A DNA stretch of 64,000 nucleotides from Opitutaceae bacterium (lineage in GTDB: Bacteria; Verrucomicrobiota; Verrucomicrobiia; Opitutales; Opitutaceae): positions 186,001-250,000 of the forward strand of contig JABTUS010000001.1 of the NCBI GenBank assembly GCA_015075305.1, read 5' to 3'. The notes below the pieces were generated by a model. That model worked only from the letters and a program-made list of their open reading frames with translations. It did not search any database and was not told where the DNA came from. The position numbers and the translations under genes are program-made. Shown here piece by piece: positions 54,500-63,981 of this stretch. Positions within the stretch are counted from its first letter, which is position 1. Each line of letters begins with the position of its first letter.

Positions 54500-57295
54500 T
54501 TGTGTTCGATCGCGCAACTCTTGTTTCTCGCCTTCGGCTTCTGCTGCCACTCAGCCGTCGCTCAAAACGCGCTGATCGCGTTCGTTGATCCTCTCGTCAG
54601 CACCTATTCGCCACCGAGAGTGACGGTCATGGTCCGTCCGGATGGGACGGTTTGGAACTGGGGCACGTGGACTCTTGGGCAGCCGATTTTGCTGCCTGCC
54701 ACCGTGAGCGGCTTGACAGGAGCAGTCGCCGTCTCATCCGGACTGGCGCATGTCCTCGTCCTGAAAAGCGACGGATCCGTGTGGAGCTGGGGGAACAACG
54801 CTTCCGGGCAGTTGGGCGACGGCACGACCACCAGTCGGACAAGCCCCGTGCAGGTGTCCGGGTTGACGAGTGTCGTCGCAATCGCCGCCGGCGGCGATCA
54901 CAGTCTCGCGCTGCGCAGCGATGGTACGCTCTGGGCATGGGGACTCAATTCCAGCGGAGAGTTGGGCGATGGAACCACCACCAACCGGACCTCTCCGGTC
55001 CAGATTTCGAGTCTGTCTTCCGTCGCGGTGATCGCGGCGGGAGCGAATCATTCACTCGTCGCAAAGTCCGACGGGACCGCCTGGGCATGGGGCGCAAATA
55101 CTAATGGAAAACTCGGGGATGGAACAGCCACGAACCGCACCTCACCGGTGCAGGTTAGCGGACTGACAGGAGTTGTGGCCGTCGCCGCGGGCGGGGAACA
55201 CAGTCTGGCGGCCAAGACCGATGGAACTGCGCGGGCCTGGGGTGCAAACGCCTCCGGACAGTTGGGGGATGGCACAACGACGACGCGCTACACGTCGGTC
55301 CAAGTGTCGAGCCTGTCAGGCATCACGCTTGTTCGCGCCGGAAAGGAATCGAGCTTCGCAAGGAAGAGTGACGGCACGGCATGGGCTTGGGGCGGGAATG
55401 GTTACAACCAGCTTGGTCTCGGCGGTGGCGGAAACCGCACAACCGCCGTGTCTATTTCCGGGCTGACAGACGTCGTTAACCTTGCCGCGGGAAGATTCAA
55501 TGGCGCGGCAATCCTCGGAAATGATTCTGCGCGAGTGTGGGGCGACAACTACAGCGGTCAGATTGGTGATGGCACAACCACCACACGCACGACGCCGGTG
55601 TGGCCGATCTTCTACAATGCGCCCGACCGTCTGCTGGAAAAATTTGTCTGCATCCAGGAGAACCTCAACTATGCCGCGGACACCGTGCACCCGCTGCCAT
55701 CGGGCACCTACCGCATTGTCGTCAAGGGGTGGGGTGCCGGGGGTGGCGGCAGTCTTCCGCCCTACAGCCAGAATCTTGGCGGCGGCGGTGCGTTTGCGGA
55801 ATTTTCCCTGGAGCGTCCGGGTGGCTCCTCCGTGACTCTCACTCCGGGCCGCGGGCTGCTTGCAGGCGGCGAGAAAACCAGGTTCTCCTACGCCAGCCCT
55901 CCCGTTGCGACGATCGCCGGCGGAGGCGGTGCAGGCACCGCTGCCAATGCCCACGGTGGCGGGGGAGGCGCAGCGTCCGGTGAAAACGGCGGGCCGGGCT
56001 TGGGTTCGTCAGGAGGAGGCGGTGCCACCTCGAGCGCCAATGGAAACAATGGACCGGGCGACTCCAGTTCGCCGGATGGCAATCCCAACTACCGATACGG
56101 TGGCGCAGGCGGCGAAGGCTACTATTCGGGAGGCTCCGGAGGCAGCGGAACGACCCAAGGTGGCGGCGGTGGTGGTGGCGGCAGTTCAAAAATCGACACC
56201 GCCTACTATCCGACGGTGGTCATCGCGAAACAGGAGGGAGCAACCGGATACATCCCCGGAGGAGTCGCCGATCCCGACTACCCCGGAAGCAATGTCGGTT
56301 ACGGAGGATCCGATGGCAAAGGCGGCAACGGAGCCATCGTTCTGCTCAGCTACTCAAAGACAGCGCCGCCGCTCGTCACCATTCCCCTGTCGGCCACCTG
56401 GACAATTGGTCAGCCGCTCAGCTTTCAACTGACGGCGACAAACTCCCTCGCGCATTATGCGATGACGAACATCCCGCCGGGTCTCAGCCTCAACCGGGGC
56501 ACCGGGCTGTTGACGGGCACTCCGACGGCGACGGGCGTCTACAATTCGACGATCACTGTCGAGGACGCTTATGGCACGGGGCAGGCAAACGCGGTGTGGA
56601 CCATCGCCTTACCGGGATCCGACACGGTGTCGCCTTCGGTGCCGTCGGATTTTCAGTTCGAAACCCTGTCGGACACCTCGTTTCGCCTGATGTGGCAGGC
56701 CACCGACAATGTCGGTGTCACGGGTTACGAGGTGAGGCGCAACGGCACGCTGTACGAATCGGTATCCTCAGCGAGCAGCATTGTCTCCGGCGGCACCGCG
56801 GGTCTCACCTACACCATGACGGTGCGCGCCCGCGATGCGGCGGGCAACTGGTCCGCATGGAGTGCCGGCTACAATGTGCTTCAGGGCACGATCGGCGCAC
56901 CCACCCCGCCAACCGCACTCAACTACGCCGATCGCACGGACACCTCGATCACGCTCATCTGGGCGGAATCGACCGGGTCCCCGCCGGTTGTCGCTTATGC
57001 CGTCTATCGCGGCGGACTCCAAATCGCAACCGTCGGCGACCGGGTGTACACCGACACCGGCCTCTCGGCGAACACGTCCTACACCTACACGGTGAAGGCG
57101 CTAAATTCAGCGGGCATCCTCTCGGCTGCGAGCGCTGCGCAAAACATCTCGACGACCAACGACACCTCGACCGACAGCGATCACGACGGGGTGCCGAACG
57201 CGTTTGAAGCCGTGCTCGGCACGAATGCGAACAGCGCGAATCCCAACGATTCCGGCAATCAGACCCAGTTGAAAATCAACCAGCCCCAAAAATGA
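54500..57295 (+). CDS. Secreted RCC1-repeat/glycine-rich/Fn3 surface protein
   Basis: 931 residues from a TTG at 54500, the first start that gives a signal peptide (ends near HSAVAQ). The frame stays open upstream to 54305, so the true start could be elsewhere. Domains: RCC1-type beta-propeller repeats (about 45-375; e.g. VWSWGNNASGQLGDGTTT, LWAWGLNSSGELGDG, AWAWGANTNGKLGDG), a glycine-rich region (about 390-630), a putative-Ig domain (about 635-715, IPPGLSLNRGTGLLTGTPTATG), two Fn3 domains (about 720-890) and a Ca-binding thrombospondin type 3-like end, TDSDHDGVPNAFEAVLGTNA. No anchor is visible. Its stop overlaps the next start (ATGA), so it is translated with the RHS operon. Confidence 0.83.
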   Translation: MCSIAQLLFLAFGFCCHSAVAQNALIAFVDPLVSTYSPPRVTVMVRPDGTVWNWGTWTLGQPILLPATVSGLTGAVAVSSGLAHVLVLKSDGSVWSWGNNASGQLGDGTTTSRTSPVQVSGLTSVVAIAAGGDHSLALRSDGTLWAWGLNSSGELGDGTTTNRTSPVQISSLSSVAVIAAGANHSLVAKSDGTAWAWGANTNGKLGDGTATNRTSPVQVSGLTGVVAVAAGGEHSLAAKTDGTARAWGANASGQLGDGTTTTRYTSVQVSSLSGITLVRAGKESSFARKSDGTAWAWGGNGYNQLGLGGGGNRTTAVSISGLTDVVNLAAGRFNGAAILGNDSARVWGDNYSGQIGDGTTTTRTTPVWPIFYNAPDRLLEKFVCIQENLNYAADTVHPLPSGTYRIVVKGWGAGGGGSLPPYSQNLGGGGAFAEFSLERPGGSSVTLTPGRGLLAGGEKTRFSYASPPVATIAGGGGAGTAANAHGGGGGAASGENGGPGLGSSGGGGATSSANGNNGPGDSSSPDGNPNYRYGGAGGEGYYSGGSGGSGTTQGGGGGGGGSSKIDTAYYPTVVIAKQEGATGYIPGGVADPDYPGSNVGYGGSDGKGGNGAIVLLSYSKTAPPLVTIPLSATWTIGQPLSFQLTATNSLAHYAMTNIPPGLSLNRGTGLLTGTPTATGVYNSTITVEDAYGTGQANAVWTIALPGSDTVSPSVPSDFQFETLSDTSFRLMWQATDNVGVTGYEVRRNGTLYESVSSASSIVSGGTAGLTYTMTVRARDAAGNWSAWSAGYNVLQGTIGAPTPPTALNYADRTDTSITLIWAESTGSPPVVAYAVYRGGLQIATVGDRVYTDTGLSANTSYTYTVKALNSAGILSAASAAQNISTTNDTSTDSDHDGVPNAFEAVLGTNANSANPNDSGNQTQLKINQPQK

Positions 57296-57873
57296 AACTC
57301 CGCGCCGCTCTTTCCTCCGCCTGCCTCGTGCTCGCGGCCACGCTTTCTCTCTTCGCCGCACCGCCGGAAAAGTCCCCGGCCCTGCTCGACACCCCGGAAA
57401 TCAACGCACGCGGGCGCGCGCTGCAGGAGGCCGACATGCCGCAGCTTCAAGCCGCGCGCAGCGCGCTCAGTTCGGGTGACATCACCGAAACGGAAATCGC
57501 CCTCGGAGGTTTGGTGAAATCCCTCCCGGGCTCCGCAGGCTGGCACCGGGGAATGGCCGGGGAGCTTGTCCAACTGGCCGAAACATCGGCAAAGCCCGAT
57601 GGCAGAATCAGCCCGCGCACGCTTTTCCAGAAGGCGGAACTGCATCTTCTGGAAGCTTTCAAGAAAGCACAGACGCCCCTGCAGAAGGCCGGTGTCCAGA
57701 TCGCCCTCGGCGCACTCTACGAGCGGCGACTCGCCGACCGGACAAAGGCGCGCGAAGCCTACGAGGCGGCAGCCCGGCTCGCTCCCGAGTTTCCGGCGGC
57801 GACCGAGAATGCCGACAGGCTCCGCAGGACTGAAGCGTACTACCAAAAGGTGAGGTCCGCCAAATCGCGCTGA
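57292..57873 (+). CDS. Small exported helical (TPR-like) protein
   Basis: 193 residues with a signal peptide (about 1-22, ending SLFAA). The rest is helical, with a TPR-like end: KAGVQIALGALYERRLADRTKAREAYEAAARLAPEFPAATENADRL. The ATG overlaps the RCC1 stop by 4 bases, and the RHS start follows its stop by 4. Coupled to both, it may be a periplasmic assembly or chaperone factor for them. No family can be named. Confidence 0.7.
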   Translation: MKLRAALSSACLVLAATLSLFAAPPEKSPALLDTPEINARGRALQEADMPQLQAARSALSSGDITETEIALGGLVKSLPGSAGWHRGMAGELVQLAETSAKPDGRISPRTLFQKAELHLLEAFKKAQTPLQKAGVQIALGALYERRLADRTKAREAYEAAARLAPEFPAATENADRLRRTEAYYQKVRSAKSR

Positions 57874-57877
57874 TCCG

Positions 57878-60800
57878 ATGAAGTCGCCCCATTTCAATTG
57901 TCGTTTCGGCTTGCTCATAGCGGCCCTGCTCCTGCTTGGCGCAGGCTCCACCAGCTCCCTCCATGCGGAGGCGGAGGTGCCGCTGCATGTCCAAACCACA
58001 GCCTATGGGACCGTGCAGGGCAATGTGACCCTGTCCGGTACGTTCCTGCCAACGCTGCCCAACGGCAACGATGCCTACCGGACGGACAGCGCGACGGCGG
58101 ATTCCAACAACTGGTCCCTGTATGTCGCGATCAACAATACGAAGGTCGAACTGGGCAAGAGCTACACGGTGAGCCTGTATGGCGACTACTTCGAGTATGC
58201 TCAGGTCAACATCGTCGTCCCGCAGGGCTTCCGCGCGGTGATCGACAATCAAGTGAGAACCTCGGCCGTCGTGCTGGGCGACTTTGTATTCAGAATCGAG
58301 CCGCTGCGCCAGCACCCCGGGCTCGCCGGATACGCCTCCGAGGTGTCGAGCGTGGGTGTGCTCTGGAGCCTGCCCTTGGGAAAACTGTCCAACGGTGGTT
58401 CGGCGGGGGAGTTGGTTTTCTCGGGAACAGGCCTCCAGAGCGACTGGAAGGATCTGCTCCTTGAGGGAATCAGCTACGAATCCACCTCGGATGAGGTGCA
58501 GGTTTTCAGGGATTCCCAAACCGGAAAAATCACCGATGTCCTGAGCCCGCAGTTGGGCGTGAAGATTGATCGCAACACTTACAACGGCACGACGGATATC
58601 ACCTGCTATTCGTCCGTGAATCCGTACTATGTGCCCAATGGCACACCCCAGATTACGGGTCCCATTGTCGCCACCTATCGCATGGAAAAGGGAGCCACCG
58701 CGACCTCGCTGAAGATCACCAAAACGACCACGATCACCGAGGTGATGACGCTCTCCCGTTCGGGCACCTGGCCCAACTACCAGTGGGTGAAAACACCGTG
58801 GACCAAACTGAATACGACCCCGTTGAAGGAAATCACGACCCAGTCGACCGGCGTCAGCGGCGGGCGGACGGAATCGGTGGCTGTCCGAGTTCCGGGCGGC
58901 AGCAGCATCTACAATCTCTCGCGCACCTATGCAGACTCCAGTGCCGGCGAAATCCTGACCGCAGAAACCGTTGGTACCAGCAATGCGCTGACCGGCAGCT
59001 TTTCCTATTACACAACTCCGAGCGCGGCAACCTGGGGCAAACTCGATTCGGCCGCGCTTGGAACCGGCGGATGGGTGGCCAGCGACTACTACGGAACCTA
59101 CCCCGGCTACGGCATGGTGAAACGAACGTACAAGCCCTATCTCGATTCACCGGCGACCGTCACTAAGAACCCGTCACTTGGCGAGGTGACGTATTACGAG
59201 TATGTCTACAATAGCTTCAACGGACCACCGCGGGTCTCGCTCGCGGAGCGAAGCATCAATGGGGTGGTTGTCTCAAGATCCACCAGCACCTTTGCCTACA
59301 CCTTCGCCTATCTGGCAAGTTACGTCACGGAAACCCGCCAGACATCCGTCGCCTCCGGACAGACGCTGACGTCCGTCACCAGCACCTACGCGCCGGCATC
59401 GTCGTTCCTAGGCAACATGCCCCGATCGGCAAGCGGCCCCGATGGCGTCAAGAAGTCCTATCAGGACGCGATGGGCACCTTCGCGAACGGCACCTTCACG
59501 GGATCGAGTTCGGGCACGGACTCCTATTCGGCGGTGATCACGGGCTGCGCGACCGCAAGCTCCGAGACTGCGTCCTCGCCGTACAACGGCCCCGCCGGAT
59601 ACGGCATCCTGGGGAGCTTTGATCCAATTTACCTCGTGCCGAAGAAGTCGACCATGGAGGTGTCGATCCGCGACCGTCGCGCCCTGGTTCTGCGCACGGA
59701 ACTGCACTGCTACACGGGAAGCGGCTGGCAGCGGGTGAGCCACGAGGACTTCACGTACAACGACAGCGCGCTCCTGACCTCCAGCGTCAAGAGCAACGGC
59801 GCCACGCAAAGCAGCGTTTACAGCGGTCAGCAGAAGACGAGCGACACCGATGAAACCGGTGTGACCAAAACCTATGAATACGACAACGCGGGCCGCCTGA
59901 TCCGGGTGACGCGCACGGGCTTTGGCGGCATCAATGCGCTTTCGACCGCCTTCACCTATGACGCCATGGACCATGTGCTTTCGACAACGACCGCGGGTTG
60001 GGGCACAACAGAGACACTGGTCAAATCCGCGACGTATGACGATGCCGGTCGTGTGATTTCCGAGACGGAGCCGGGCCTGGGTGCCGTGACCCATGCCTAC
60101 AACGTGCCTTCCCGCACGCACACGATAACGCGTCCCGATGGATCCACCGTCATCGACCAGACCTACCGCGACGGCCGCCTGGCCTCCCGCACGGGTACCG
60201 GCGTTGTTGCGGAATACTACGCCTTTGGTGTCGAAACCGACGGCCGCACCTGGTCGAGAAAGGATGTCGGCCTGTCCACCTCCACCCGCTGGACCAAGGC
60301 GTGGAGCGACTGGGCGGGCCGGGCGACCCGCTCGGAGCGGCCGGCGTTCACCGGCTTGCCGAACCTCGTTGAGGAGAATTTCTATGACGCAACCACCGGC
60401 CGGCTCTACAAGACAACGAAGAGCGGCTACGCGCCCACCCGGTTCGAGTACCATGCCCTGGGAGAGGTGAAACGCAGCGGACTCGATGTCGACGACAACG
60501 GCCTTGTGCCCGCGTCGAACGATCGCATCGAGGAGAGTGAGACGATGTTCGAGTCGTTCGAGGGCGCCTGGTGGTCCAAGGCGGAGAAACGCCGCTACCT
60601 GACCGCCGGAAGCGGCACGGTGACAACGGTCGAAATCGCACGCAAGCGCCTGACGGGCTTTCCCGCGAATCGGCAGAGCGAAACACAGTCGACCGATCCC
60701 AATGGCAACGTGACCATCGCGTTGGTCGATGTCGACCGCGCCGGACGCACTGTTGTGCGCACGACGAGCCGCGTCGGAATCGCCGGCAAACAGGTCGAAA

Positions 60801-63800
60801 CCCTGGTCAATGGACTTCCCGTCCGTGCGCTCGACTTCAACGGACTGCTCATGTCGACCCAGTATGACGGGCTCATGCGCGTTTCCGCAGTGATCGATTC
60901 GCGCGGCAATGCAACCCGCACGGCCTACTACACCGGCTCCGCCCTGAAGCAGAGTGTCACCGACGCCGCGAATCACGCCATCGCCACCTACGGCTATGAC
61001 ACTTCCGGACGCGTCATCTGGCAGGCGGATGCGCTGGGTCACCTGACTCGCACGAGTTACTCCCTGCGTGCACAACCCCACCGCACCTGGGGCGGTGGCA
61101 CTTATCCTGTCGAGTTTGGCTACGACGCCACGTTTGGCGATCGCACGAGCCAGAGCACTTTCCGGGGCGGCACGGGCTGGGATGGCGCCACCTGGCCCGG
61201 AAGCCCCGGCACAGCCGACACCACGACCTGGACATACGACGCGCCCTCCGGCCTCAACACGACCAAGACCGACCCCCTCGGCCGCGACGAGCGTTACACC
61301 TGGAATCTCCGCGGACAGCTCAACACCCGGGAGTGGTCCCGGCTGGTGACGATCGGTCCGGCCGCTGGTCAGCGTGTCAAAACGACCTACACCTACAGTG
61401 CCACCACGGGAGAACAGACGGCCATCGCCTACAACGACGGCCTCACGACGGATTTGACATACGCCTATTCGCGCACCGGCCTGCCGGACACGATCACCGA
61501 CCGCACCGGCACGCGGACATTCACCTATCATCTGCCCTCGTCGACAGTGGTGGCTGAAGCATTGCCGACTGGCTACTTCGGCGGACGAAAGATCCTCTAC
61601 AAACGCGAGTCGGTGCTCGCCGGTTTGATCGGACGGCCCATCGGCTACAAACTCGGCACCGTCGCCCTGCCTTCTCAGGACCAGGAGGTGACCTACGGCT
61701 ACGAAAATCTCGACAGGCTCACATCCGTCAGTGTCGGCACGGCGAATGCGAGTGCTTGGAACACCTTCCGCTACACCTATCGCGAGGATTCGGATCTGAT
61801 CGAAACCCTGACGGTGGACAACAGTCCCTTTGTCGTGATGCGGACCTATGAGGAGAACCGCGACCTGCTGACGAGCATCGAGTCGAAGTCGGGAAGCACG
61901 ATCTACACGAAGTTCTCGTACACCTACGATGCGCGCCGTTTCCGCTCGACGGTATTGCAGGAGGGCACGGCGTATGCCGACTATGGCGACGCCACAAACC
62001 GCCAGTTTGCCTACAATGGACGCGGGGAGTTGACTGCGGGCATCGGCTACCTCGGGATCAATGTCACCAGCCAGGCTGCGCCCCTGCCAGGTCGCCGGCA
62101 TGAATACGCCTACGATTCCATCGGCAACCGCCAGTGGTCGAACAGCACAGGCGTCAGCGCGCTGCGCGACGATTACACGGCCAATGCGCTGAACCAGTAC
62201 GTGGCGCGTGAGAACAACACGCTATCACTCTCAGGTACGGCGACCACCGATGCGGTGGTCGCCGTCAAGGGCCGCACGGTGACGGCTGGGCGGCAAGGGC
62301 GGTTCTGGAGCGACGAGGTGACGGTTTCGAATGTGCTCGGTCCGTGGGCGGGTCCGCTTTCGGTCTACGCCACGAAGCCCTCGGGCGGGAGCAATGTCAT
62401 GCGCATAGACTCGCGCGCGGCGCAGTTGCCCGCGGTGTCCCAGAGCTTCAGTTACGATCTCGATGGCAACACGCTCTCGGATGGGATCTGGGAGTACCAG
62501 TGGGATGCCGAGAACCGGCTTGTCCGCTTGGAAACAACGGTAGCTGCCAGAAGCGCCGGCTTCGCGCATCGCATCCTGAATTTCACGTACGACTACCTCG
62601 GACGCCGCGTCCAGAAGCAGGTGATGGACGGCGTCACCTCGACGGAGCTTTCGTCGCAACGCTTCATCTACAATGGCTGGGATGTGATCGCGGAATATTC
62701 CGTGTCGGCGGGCACGACCTTGGACAAGCTCCAGCGCACCTATGCGTGGGGCATTGACCTTGCGTCATCGCTGACAAAGGCTGGCGGCGTGGGCGCCCTG
62801 CTGCAATTTGCGAACACGCCGACCGGCCAGACCTACCTGCCGACCTACGACGGCAACGGCAACGTGGCGTCGCTCGTCAACCTCGGCACCGGAGCCCTCG
62901 CCGCGTCCTACGAATACACGCCTTTCGGCGAAATGCTCCGCGACGAAGTGCTGGACAACGCCGTCAGTACGTATGCCTTCAAGTTCTCGACCAAGTGGCG
63001 GGATGCGGAGACTGGTTGGTCGTATTATGGGCGACGGTACTATGACGCCAGAAATGGGCGGTTTATTGGGCGAGATCCCGCAGGGGAGAAGGGCGGATTG
63101 AATTTGTACGGGTTTGTTCAAAATGATGTAGTTAATAGAATCGACAAGAACGGATGTACACCTTTGATCAGTGCAGGGCTTAGCGCTTTGGTTGATTTCG
63201 GCGTCCAATTATACTTCAACGGTTGGGACCTCACAGAAGTCAACTATGCTCAAATTGGAGTTACTTTTGCAGTTGGACTGACTGGGTTTGGTGCGATTTC
63301 GGCGATGACTAGTGCTATAAAAGCTGCGAGACTGGCTAAGCTCGCAAAAACTGCTGAACGTATTTGGCAGAATCAAAATGGCACGCTTATTGGTCTTCCA
63401 ATGACGACCATAGTTCGCCAAGAAGCCCTCGACGCAATTGTCGCAGAAGGGATGGCAGGAGTAGCGTTAGGTGCTGCAGCAGCAATAGTAGAGGAAGTCG
63501 GAAAAAAGTTGGTAGGCAGTGACAATGCGCCAAGTGATCAGGTCGATTCACAAGGCCCCGGCTCATCAAACCCGGCTCCTAGTGTGGAAAGGACTCTCTC
63601 CACAGGCTATAGAGTAGTGCAACCGTCGCCAGGGGACGACGGAGTTCGCGTATACTTCTTCAGCACTTCATTAAGATCAGCTAGCTCGTCGTCCGCGTCG
63701 GGTGAAATATTTGGACAAGGAATGGTCTCAGGGGCTCCCGCCATTGGGATGGCTCCAATGATAGTTACTCCAGATTCAAATCCTTCGAAGAGCGGTCAAG

Positions 63801-63973
63801 GTGGAACCAGTGGGTCTGGAAGCAAAGGGAATGACGGAAGAAAGAGTGACAATGATAGGAAAAGTGATGAAGAGGAAGAAGACGACGGAAATGCCATCTT
63901 TGTTTCCCCGTGGGAATTGAATATATCCGCGCACGATGATTTGGTAAAACTGAGGGAGCTTCATTTGAATTGA
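57878..63973 (+). CDS. Secreted RHS/YD-repeat protein with C-terminal variable tip
   Basis: 2031 residues with a Sec signal peptide (about 9-31). N-terminal 600 residues are not recognised. From about 630 to 1700 run YD-type repeats such as YEYDNAGRLIRVTRTGFGG, FTYDAMDHVLSTTTAG and ATYDDAGRVISETEPGLG, which form an RHS shell. The RHS core motif is YYGRRYYDARNGRFIGRDPA, then GGLNLYGFVQNDVVNRIDKNG, with Asp 1733 and Asp 1756 as likely autocleavage residues. The tip (about 1760-2031, 63155-63973) has hydrophobic helices first, then a Ser/Gly/Asp/Lys-rich end; it is AT-richer than the rest. The gene is coupled to the TPR-like gene. No VgrG, PAAR or other T6SS marker is seen, so the protein is exported by Sec. 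Confidence 0.9.
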   Translation: MKSPHFNCRFGLLIAALLLLGAGSTSSLHAEAEVPLHVQTTAYGTVQGNVTLSGTFLPTLPNGNDAYRTDSATADSNNWSLYVAINNTKVELGKSYTVSLYGDYFEYAQVNIVVPQGFRAVIDNQVRTSAVVLGDFVFRIEPLRQHPGLAGYASEVSSVGVLWSLPLGKLSNGGSAGELVFSGTGLQSDWKDLLLEGISYESTSDEVQVFRDSQTGKITDVLSPQLGVKIDRNTYNGTTDITCYSSVNPYYVPNGTPQITGPIVATYRMEKGATATSLKITKTTTITEVMTLSRSGTWPNYQWVKTPWTKLNTTPLKEITTQSTGVSGGRTESVAVRVPGGSSIYNLSRTYADSSAGEILTAETVGTSNALTGSFSYYTTPSAATWGKLDSAALGTGGWVASDYYGTYPGYGMVKRTYKPYLDSPATVTKNPSLGEVTYYEYVYNSFNGPPRVSLAERSINGVVVSRSTSTFAYTFAYLASYVTETRQTSVASGQTLTSVTSTYAPASSFLGNMPRSASGPDGVKKSYQDAMGTFANGTFTGSSSGTDSYSAVITGCATASSETASSPYNGPAGYGILGSFDPIYLVPKKSTMEVSIRDRRALVLRTELHCYTGSGWQRVSHEDFTYNDSALLTSSVKSNGATQSSVYSGQQKTSDTDETGVTKTYEYDNAGRLIRVTRTGFGGINALSTAFTYDAMDHVLSTTTAGWGTTETLVKSATYDDAGRVISETEPGLGAVTHAYNVPSRTHTITRPDGSTVIDQTYRDGRLASRTGTGVVAEYYAFGVETDGRTWSRKDVGLSTSTRWTKAWSDWAGRATRSERPAFTGLPNLVEENFYDATTGRLYKTTKSGYAPTRFEYHALGEVKRSGLDVDDNGLVPASNDRIEESETMFESFEGAWWSKAEKRRYLTAGSGTVTTVEIARKRLTGFPANRQSETQSTDPNGNVTIALVDVDRAGRTVVRTTSRVGIAGKQVETLVNGLPVRALDFNGLLMSTQYDGLMRVSAVIDSRGNATRTAYYTGSALKQSVTDAANHAIATYGYDTSGRVIWQADALGHLTRTSYSLRAQPHRTWGGGTYPVEFGYDATFGDRTSQSTFRGGTGWDGATWPGSPGTADTTTWTYDAPSGLNTTKTDPLGRDERYTWNLRGQLNTREWSRLVTIGPAAGQRVKTTYTYSATTGEQTAIAYNDGLTTDLTYAYSRTGLPDTITDRTGTRTFTYHLPSSTVVAEALPTGYFGGRKILYKRESVLAGLIGRPIGYKLGTVALPSQDQEVTYGYENLDRLTSVSVGTANASAWNTFRYTYREDSDLIETLTVDNSPFVVMRTYEENRDLLTSIESKSGSTIYTKFSYTYDARRFRSTVLQEGTAYADYGDATNRQFAYNGRGELTAGIGYLGINVTSQAAPLPGRRHEYAYDSIGNRQWSNSTGVSALRDDYTANALNQYVARENNTLSLSGTATTDAVVAVKGRTVTAGRQGRFWSDEVTVSNVLGPWAGPLSVYATKPSGGSNVMRIDSRAAQLPAVSQSFSYDLDGNTLSDGIWEYQWDAENRLVRLETTVAARSAGFAHRILNFTYDYLGRRVQKQVMDGVTSTELSSQRFIYNGWDVIAEYSVSAGTTLDKLQRTYAWGIDLASSLTKAGGVGALLQFANTPTGQTYLPTYDGNGNVASLVNLGTGALAASYEYTPFGEMLRDEVLDNAVSTYAFKFSTKWRDAETGWSYYGRRYYDARNGRFIGRDPAGEKGGLNLYGFVQNDVVNRIDKNGCTPLISAGLSALVDFGVQLYFNGWDLTEVNYAQIGVTFAVGLTGFGAISAMTSAIKAARLAKLAKTAERIWQNQNGTLIGLPMTTIVRQEALDAIVAEGMAGVALGAAAAIVEEVGKKLVGSDNAPSDQVDSQGPGSSNPAPSVERTLSTGYRVVQPSPGDDGVRVYFFSTSLRSASSSSASGEIFGQGMVSGAPAIGMAPMIVTPDSNPSKSGQGGTSGSGSKGNDGRKSDNDRKSDEEEEDDGNAIFVSPWELNISAHDDLVKLRELHLN

Positions 63974-63981
63974 TCATTGAT

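Noticed and set aside
59408-62101. Long minus-strand open frame (897 codons) opposite the RHS gene
   Set aside because: It is the antisense of the RHS coding strand. Composition and repeat period follow the RHS codons and no family motif is seen.
54500-63973. RHS gene as a type VI secretion effector
   Set aside because: No VgrG, PAAR, DUF4150 or T6SS gene in the window, and the protein has a Sec signal peptide.
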